Shown: piece after piece, positions 59,413 to 64,000 of the stretch
How the letters are laid out: the number at the start of each line of letters is the position of its first letter
How positions within the stretch are numbered: the stretch's first letter is position 1
Source: CAYFPX01 sp964519895
GTDB lineage: Bacteria; Myxococcota_A; UBA796; CAJQPC01
Length of the DNA stretch: 64,000 nt
Assembly (NCBI GenBank): GCA_964519895.1
Contig: CAZFLE010000002.1
Coordinates: 104,065-168,064, forward strand
Direction of reading: 5' to 3'
The notes under the pieces: model-generated
Database searches by the model: none
Told to the model about the DNA's origin: nothing
What the model saw: the letters and a program-made list of their open reading frames with translations, nothing else
Translations under genes and position numbers: made by a program

Positions 59413-60606
59413 ATGCGTGGCCTGCTGATCTTGTCCCTTCTGTTCACCGGCCCGGTCCTGGCCCAGGACGGCGTCGCCCAGGACGAGGAAGAAGACGAGG
59501 ACGAAGAGGACGACTGGTTCGACGAGGACGAGTTCGAGACCGACTTCGACGACGACGAGCCCATGGACGAGCCCGAAGTCGAGCGGATCGACGAGGCCGA
59601 CGACACCGAAGAGGACACCTCGGACGAAGATCTGGAGATCGAGTACGAGGACCTCGAGGAAGACGAAGAGGACCTGTTCGAGGACGACGACGAGGGCGAC
59701 ATCGCCGAGGACGCCATCGGCGGTCCGGGGGTGGACACCGCGACGATCTACCGGCGCTACGCCGAAGAGGTGAAGGAGTTCCCGCCAGAGGAAGAGCTCA
59801 TCGCCTGGGAGAAGTACCTCGACGAGTACGACAACACCCTGTTCCGGCCGCGCATCGACGAGCGCATCGAGCTGCTGACCGGGATGATCTACGGCGAGCG
59901 GATCAAGGACGACACGACCACCTTCGTCGACGCCCAGGACCGCGAGATCGACATCTCCCAGCCCATCACCCTGGACTCGCTGGATCCGCGGACCCGCCTG
60001 CGGGCTGGTCTGGAGTATGGCTTTCCCGGCTACTTCAGCCTGATGCTCGACGCCGAGGGCCAGATCACCCGGGAGTTCTCGGCCCACGTGGGGCTGCGCG
60101 GGCGCTACACCGGGTTCCGGGTCGAGCTCGGGGCCAAGTACGCCCTGCTCAAGTCCGCCCGCAAGGACGCTCTGGTCACCGTGGGGCTGGACCTGCACCT
60201 GAACACCGTGCCCAAGGCCTACCCCGTGGTCCGCCCCTACGTCGGCGGCGCCAAGCGCTTCGACATCGGCGGCGGGCTGGAGCTCCTGGCGGTGGTCGGG
60301 ACCGAGTGGGAGGTCGGCCGCCGGGCCATCGTGGTCGGGGGTGCCCACGCCTTCTACCGGGCGTCCGACACCGTCGGGATCTTCCTGGAGACGTCGGTCT
60401 ACATGCAGCCCGGTGTGGGCAAGGGGCCCTACAGCTTCAACCTGACCACGCTCGGCATGCGCTTCGCCCCCCGCAACCTGCCGCTTCGGGCGAACCTGGT
60501 GGCCAACGTGCCTTACCTCCAGAACTACTGGGGCTACCACTTCGGTGCGATCGCGCTCGAGGGGAGCTACTACCCCGATCTGGAGCAGTTCCCGCTCCTC
60601 GAATAG
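59413..60606 (+). CDS. Outer-membrane-type beta-strand protein with highly acidic N-terminal region
   Basis: Protein of 397 residues with signal MRGLLILSLLFTGPVLA. Residues 19-100 are nearly all Asp/Glu (EEEDEDEEDDWFDEDEFETD and onward) and probably disordered and cation-binding. A short helical linker (about 108-160: IYRRYAEEVKEFPPEEELIA) precedes a C-terminal beta-rich domain (about 180-397) with alternating strands (RLRAGLEYGFPGYFSLMLDA, VGLRGRYTGFRVELGAKYAL) that could be a small barrel. No known family. It is 33 bases before the hybrid histidine kinase gene and may be co-transcribed with it. Confidence 0.75.
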   Translation: MRGLLILSLLFTGPVLAQDGVAQDEEEDEDEEDDWFDEDEFETDFDDDEPMDEPEVERIDEADDTEEDTSDEDLEIEYEDLEEDEEDLFEDDDEGDIAEDAIGGPGVDTATIYRRYAEEVKEFPPEEELIAWEKYLDEYDNTLFRPRIDERIELLTGMIYGERIKDDTTTFVDAQDREIDISQPITLDSLDPRTRLRAGLEYGFPGYFSLMLDAEGQITREFSAHVGLRGRYTGFRVELGAKYALLKSARKDALVTVGLDLHLNTVPKAYPVVRPYVGGAKRFDIGGGLELLAVVGTEWEVGRRAIVVGGAHAFYRASDTVGIFLETSVYMQPGVGKGPYSFNLTTLGMRFAPRNLPLRANLVANVPYLQNYWGYHFGAIALEGSYYPDLEQFPLLE

Positions 60607-60639
60607 GCTGGCGTCCGGTGCGTGGCCTAGGGAGCCGGC

Positions 60640-62394
60640 TTGCCTCGCGAGAAGAGACGCTCACTGCTCGGCCTCGCGGCTCGCTTCTCCGAGGCGGCCG
60701 TCGATCTTCCAGCCTTGCTCCAGGACGTGGCCACCGAGATCTCGGAGCTCCACGGTGGCGCGGGCGCCATCGTCTTCCTGATCGCCGAAGGCACCGACGT
60801 GCTGGCCTTCGAGTCTGGCCATCACCCAGACCCCGAGTCCTTGCGGGTGGTTCGCGGCATCCTGATGAGGCGACCTCTGCGCGTCGGCGACGGCATCACG
60901 GGCAAGGTGGTCGAGAGCGGTGAGCCTCTCCTGCTCGCTCGGGTGGCGCCAGAACAGATCGCTGCCCAGACCACCGACGAGCTGCGCTCGGCCGCCCTAC
61001 TCTATGCGCCGCACTCGGTGATGATCGCCCCCCTGGTCGGCCGCACGGGCCCCGTTGGCGCCGTCGCGACCTGGCTCAGCCAGGGCCAGGGCCACTTCGA
61101 CGAGGACGACGTGGCGGACCTGAACATGCTCTGTCGCTGTGCCGCCCTGACCATCGACAACGCCCGCGTGGTGGCCAACCTGGCCCAGGCTCTGGCGGAT
61201 CGGGACCGGATCGAAGCCGAGCGGCTCGAGCTGGAAGCCCGGGTCCAGCACGCCCAGAAGCTCGAGAGCCTGGGGGTCCTGGCCGGGGGCATCGCCCACG
61301 ACTTCAACAACCTGCTGGTGGGCATCCTGGGCAACGTGAGCCTGGCCCAGATGCAGCTGCCGCCGGGCAGTGCGGCCCTGGAGTCCCTGGGTCGCGTCGA
61401 GCTGGCCGCTACCCGGGCCTCGGAGCTCACCAACCAGATGCTGGCCTACTCGGGCAAGGGCCGCTTCGTGGTCGTGCCGTTGGACCTCTCGGAAGTGGTC
61501 CAGGAGATGGCCCACTTGCTCGAGGTCTCGATCTCCAAGCGTGCGGTGCTGCGCTACGACTTCGCGCCGAGCCTGCCGTGCGTCGAGGCCGATGCATCCC
61601 AGCTTCGCCAGGTGGTGATGAACCTGATCACCAATGCGTCGGACGCGGTCGGTGACAGGAGCGGCGTGATCACCGTCTCCACCGGCCTGACCGAGGTGAC
61701 CCCGGAGTACCTGAAGACCGCCCTCTACCTGGGCATCGTGTCCGTTGGGACCTACGTGCACGTCGAGGTCTCCGACACCGGGGGCGGCATCATCGACGAC
61801 GACGTGCGGGTCATCTTCGAGCCCTTCCATTCGTCCAAGGGCGCCGGTCGTGGGCTGGGGTTGGCCGCTGTGCTGGGCATCGTCAAGGGCCACCAGGGCG
61901 TGATCCGCGTCTACACAGAGGAGGGCAAGGGCACGTCGATCAAGGTGCTCTTCCCAGCCAGCGACGAACAAGTCGCCCGCGCCGTCGGCCACGTGCCGTC
62001 GGAGCCCCAGACCACCCCGGGGCGGGGGCGCAAGGTGCTGATCGCCGACGACGAGGACATGGTCCGTCTGGTCGCGTCCCGGATCCTGGAGCTCGAAGGC
62101 TACGAGGTCGTGACCGCAGCCGACGGCCGGGAGGCGGTGGAGCGGTTCGAGGCGCACGCCGACGAGCTGGCTCTGGTGCTCCTGGACATGACCATGCCGC
62201 GCATGAGCGGCAGCGAGGCCTACCAGCGCATGCGTGCGATCCGCGACGTGCCCACGATCCTGACCAGCGGCTACAACGAACAGGACGCCACCAGCCGCTT
62301 CGCAGGCAAGGGGCTGGCGGGGTTCCTGCAGAAGCCCTGGACGGCAACCGGCTTGCTCGACGCCCTCCGCGCAGCCATCGACAACGAGGGTTAG
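60640..62394 (+). CDS. Soluble hybrid histidine kinase: GAF-HisKA-HATPase-REC
   Basis: Protein of 584 residues from a TTG preceded by GGGAG. A GAF-type sensor (about 20-180) with no membrane segment, a coiled linker (about 180-210), then HisKA with phospho-acceptor His220 in GGIAHDFNNLLVGILGNV. ATPase boxes: N (VVMNLITNASDAVG), G1 (VSDTGGGI), F (FEPFHSSKGAGRG) and G2 (GLGLAAVLGIVKGHQG). A C-terminal receiver domain has ADDED and phospho-acceptor Asp516 (LVLLDMTMPRMSG), with Lys in LQKPW. The signal sensed by the GAF domain is unknown. No separate response regulator is adjacent, so the relay partner lies elsewhere. Confidence 0.93.
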   Translation: MPREKRRSLLGLAARFSEAAVDLPALLQDVATEISELHGGAGAIVFLIAEGTDVLAFESGHHPDPESLRVVRGILMRRPLRVGDGITGKVVESGEPLLLARVAPEQIAAQTTDELRSAALLYAPHSVMIAPLVGRTGPVGAVATWLSQGQGHFDEDDVADLNMLCRCAALTIDNARVVANLAQALADRDRIEAERLELEARVQHAQKLESLGVLAGGIAHDFNNLLVGILGNVSLAQMQLPPGSAALESLGRVELAATRASELTNQMLAYSGKGRFVVVPLDLSEVVQEMAHLLEVSISKRAVLRYDFAPSLPCVEADASQLRQVVMNLITNASDAVGDRSGVITVSTGLTEVTPEYLKTALYLGIVSVGTYVHVEVSDTGGGIIDDDVRVIFEPFHSSKGAGRGLGLAAVLGIVKGHQGVIRVYTEEGKGTSIKVLFPASDEQVARAVGHVPSEPQTTPGRGRKVLIADDEDMVRLVASRILELEGYEVVTAADGREAVERFEAHADELALVLLDMTMPRMSGSEAYQRMRAIRDVPTILTSGYNEQDATSRFAGKGLAGFLQKPWTATGLLDALRAAIDNEG

Positions 62395-62420
62395 GAGGCC
62401 ACCCCCCGCCAGAGGTGCCC

Positions 62421-63632
62421 ATGTCCATTCCGGACGTCGTGATCGTCGATGCCGTTCGCACGCCCATCGGGCGCTTCCTGGGCGGTCTGTCCGCGGTGCG
62501 CCCCGACGACCTGCTGGCCCTGACCATCCGGGCGCTCCTGGATCGGACGGGGCTGGACCCAGCGCTCGTGGACGACGTCTACATGGGCTGCGCGAACCAG
62601 GCGGGCGAGGACAACCGCAACGTGGCCCGCATGAGCCTGCTGCTGGCCGGGATGCCCCAGTCGGTGCCCGGGGTGACCCTGAACCGCCTGTGCGCGTCGG
62701 GGCTCGAGGCGGTGAACCAGGCCAGTCGTGCGGCGATGGTCGGCGACGGCTCGGTGTTCATCGCCGGCGGTGTCGAGTCCATGTCCCGGGCGCCCTACAG
62801 CGTGCCCCGGGGCCCCAACATGCCCAAGGCCGGCAACCTGACGGTCTGGGACACCTGCCTGGGGTGGCGCTACCCGAACCCCAAGCTGGCCGCCCAATTC
62901 CCGCTCGAGGCCATGGGCTGCACGGCCGAGAACCTGGTCGACAAGCACGGCCTGTCCCGCCAAGACCAGGACGCCTTTGCCCTGCGCTCCCACCAGAAGG
63001 CGGTCGCCGCCCAGGACAACGGCTGGCTCGACGCCGAGCTGGTCCCGGTGAGCATCCCCCGCCGCAAGCAGGACCCGCTGGTCATCGACGCCGACCAGGG
63101 CCCCCGCCGCGACACCACGCTGGCCCGCCTGGCCAAGCTGCGGGCCGCGTTCCGGGACGGCGGCAGCGTGACGGCGGGCAACAGCTCGACCCTGAACGAC
63201 GGGGCCTGCGCGGTGCTCGTCACCACCGCCGAGCGGGCCGCCGAGCTGGGCCTGAAGCCCCGGGCTCGCATCCTGGCCCGGGCCAGCGCTGGCGTGGACC
63301 CGGAGATCATGGGCATCGGCCCGGTGCCAGCGACCCGCCAGGCCCTGGCCCGGGCCGGCCTGTCCCTGGCCGACCTGGACGCCGTCGAGCTGAACGAGGC
63401 CTTCGCGGCCCAGTCCCTGGCGGTGCTCCGCGAGCTGGAGCTGGGCGAGGACAGGGTCAACCTGCACGGGGGCGCCATCGCCCTGGGACATCCGCTGGGC
63501 TGTTCCGGCGCCCGCATCCTCACCACCCTGATGGGCGTGCTCGATCGAACCGGCGGCCGCTACGGCCTGGCCACCCTGTGTGTGGGCGTGGGCCAAGGCG
63601 TCGCGACCGTCATCGAGCGCCTGGAGAGCTGA
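62421..63632 (+). CDS. Acetyl-CoA acyltransferase (thiolase)
   Basis: Protein of 403 residues from the ATG at 62421 with AGAGG upstream. Catalytic residues: acyl-accepting Cys91 (LNRLCASGLEAV), His357 (ALGHPLGCSGAR) and Cys387 (ATLCVGVGQG). Other signatures: GGVESMSRAP and NEAFAAQ. Degradative thiolases cleave 3-ketoacyl-CoA to acetyl-CoA; the sequence style is that of beta-ketoadipyl-/3-ketoacyl-CoA thiolase, but chain length preference is not predictable. Only 2 bases separate it from a 3-hydroxyacyl-CoA dehydrogenase gene, giving a beta-oxidation or butanoate-type pair. Confidence 0.95.
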   Translation: MSIPDVVIVDAVRTPIGRFLGGLSAVRPDDLLALTIRALLDRTGLDPALVDDVYMGCANQAGEDNRNVARMSLLLAGMPQSVPGVTLNRLCASGLEAVNQASRAAMVGDGSVFIAGGVESMSRAPYSVPRGPNMPKAGNLTVWDTCLGWRYPNPKLAAQFPLEAMGCTAENLVDKHGLSRQDQDAFALRSHQKAVAAQDNGWLDAELVPVSIPRRKQDPLVIDADQGPRRDTTLARLAKLRAAFRDGGSVTAGNSSTLNDGACAVLVTTAERAAELGLKPRARILARASAGVDPEIMGIGPVPATRQALARAGLSLADLDAVELNEAFAAQSLAVLRELELGEDRVNLHGGAIALGHPLGCSGARILTTLMGVLDRTGGRYGLATLCVGVGQGVATVIERLES

Positions 63633-63634
63633 AC

Positions 63635-64000
63635 ATGGACATTGCAAAGGTGGGCGTCATCGGCGCCGGAACGATGGGACACGGCATCGCCCAGGTGTCG
63701 GCCATGGCCGGCTGCGACGTGGTGCTCCAGGACCTCCAGGACGACGTCGTGCAGCGAGGGCTGGACCACATCCGGGCCAACCTCGACAAGGGCGTGGCCC
63801 GGGGCAAGGTCGACGCCGCCGCCGCCGAGGCAGCGCTGGCGCGCATCTCGGGCACCACCGAGCTCGGCCTGGTGGCAGATGACGCGGATCTGTTGGTCGA
63901 GGCCATCCCCGAGAAGCTCGCCCTGAAGCAGCAGCTCTTCGCCCAGCTCCAGGACCTGGCGCCGGCCCACGCCATCTTCGGCACCAACACGTCGAGCCTG
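63635..64000 (+). CDS. 3-hydroxyacyl-CoA (3-hydroxybutyryl-CoA type) dehydrogenase, 3' end outside window
   Basis: First 122 codons only. The Rossmann-fold NAD motif GAGTMG (10-15) in VGVIGAGTMGHGIAQVSAM is typical, followed by the strand-2 region VVLQDL and ADLLVEAIPEKLALKQQLF, and the sequence stops in IFGTNTSSL, the start of the catalytic Ser region. It oxidises L-3-hydroxyacyl-CoA to 3-ketoacyl-CoA, the step before the thiolase encoded just upstream. ATG 63635 is 2 bases after that gene's stop. Confidence 0.93.
   Translation, partial: MDIAKVGVIGAGTMGHGIAQVSAMAGCDVVLQDLQDDVVQRGLDHIRANLDKGVARGKVDAAAAEAALARISGTTELGLVADDADLLVEAIPEKLALKQQLFAQLQDLAPAHAIFGTNTSSL

Overview
The window is dense, very GC-rich bacterial chromosome, with about 49 protein genes packed at short spacing and many 1-4 base start/stop overlaps. 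No tRNA, rRNA, CRISPR array, transposase or phage gene was seen. The gene set points to a Gram-negative, predatory-type or social deltaproteobacterium (Myxococcota or a close relative). The signs are three Ser/Thr kinases with extracytoplasmic PEGA domains, a MopE-type metal-binding repeat protein, a GH18 protein ending in a MYXO-CTERM-like tripartite tail, HEAT/HD proteins, a DUF1501 partner system, many lipoproteins and outer-membrane barrels. The assignment is inference from gene content only.

Layout. 1-6.6 kb: the 3' part of a giant repeat-rich surface protein, a PEGA kinase and a membrane-anchored class III adenylate cyclase. 6.6-12 kb: a leftward disulfide/redox operon (VKOR-thioredoxin fusion, OmpA-like protein, TlpA-like lipoprotein) facing a rightward ECF sigma / FecR-like anti-sigma pair and a secreted HEWGTFTS protein. 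Two near-identical promoter-like sites sit before the sigma gene and before the secreted-protein gene, which suggests a self-regulated regulon. 12-17.9 kb: the GH18 protein, PspA with a small partner, a large GT-C membrane glycosyltransferase and a lipoprotein. 17.9-26.3 kb: an M16 metallopeptidase and two tandem sister PEGA kinases, divergent from a DUF885 peptidase-like lipoprotein. 26.3-31.9 kb: a four-gene leftward operon (HEAT protein, degenerate HD-GYP protein, alpha/beta hydrolase, AI-2E-type permease).

32-38.7 kb: a small membrane protein with an HTTM protein, an L,D-transpeptidase-like protein, then a leftward acyl-CoA dehydrogenase / lipoprotein / TPR unit. 38.7-46 kb: an outer-membrane barrel with a periplasmic TPR-like partner, a beta-carbonic anhydrase, a large protein ending in a pilin-like module, and a PilZ protein. 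46-50.5 kb: a SEC-C protein with a RelE/ParE-like C-terminus, two small exported proteins and a fatty-acid desaturase. 50.5-56.8 kb: a di-haem protein with its Tat-exported DUF1501 partner and an FG-GAP lipoprotein. 56.9-64 kb: polyphosphate kinase 2, a DnaC-like ATPase with a DnaJ-type zinc finger plus a helical partner, an acidic barrel protein, a hybrid histidine kinase, and a thiolase followed by a truncated 3-hydroxyacyl-CoA dehydrogenase.

Together the genes describe an envelope-focused, signalling-rich stretch: surface and lipoprotein genes, periplasmic redox and cell-wall enzymes, envelope stress (PspA, ECF), second-messenger modules (cAMP-type cyclase, HD, PilZ) and fatty-acid metabolism. 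The most interesting items are the predicted ECF promoter pair, the shared N-terminal module in the HEAT/HD pair, the pilin-like domain inside a large protein, the SEC-C/RelE-like fusion, and the sister kinases with a conserved two-cysteine tail.
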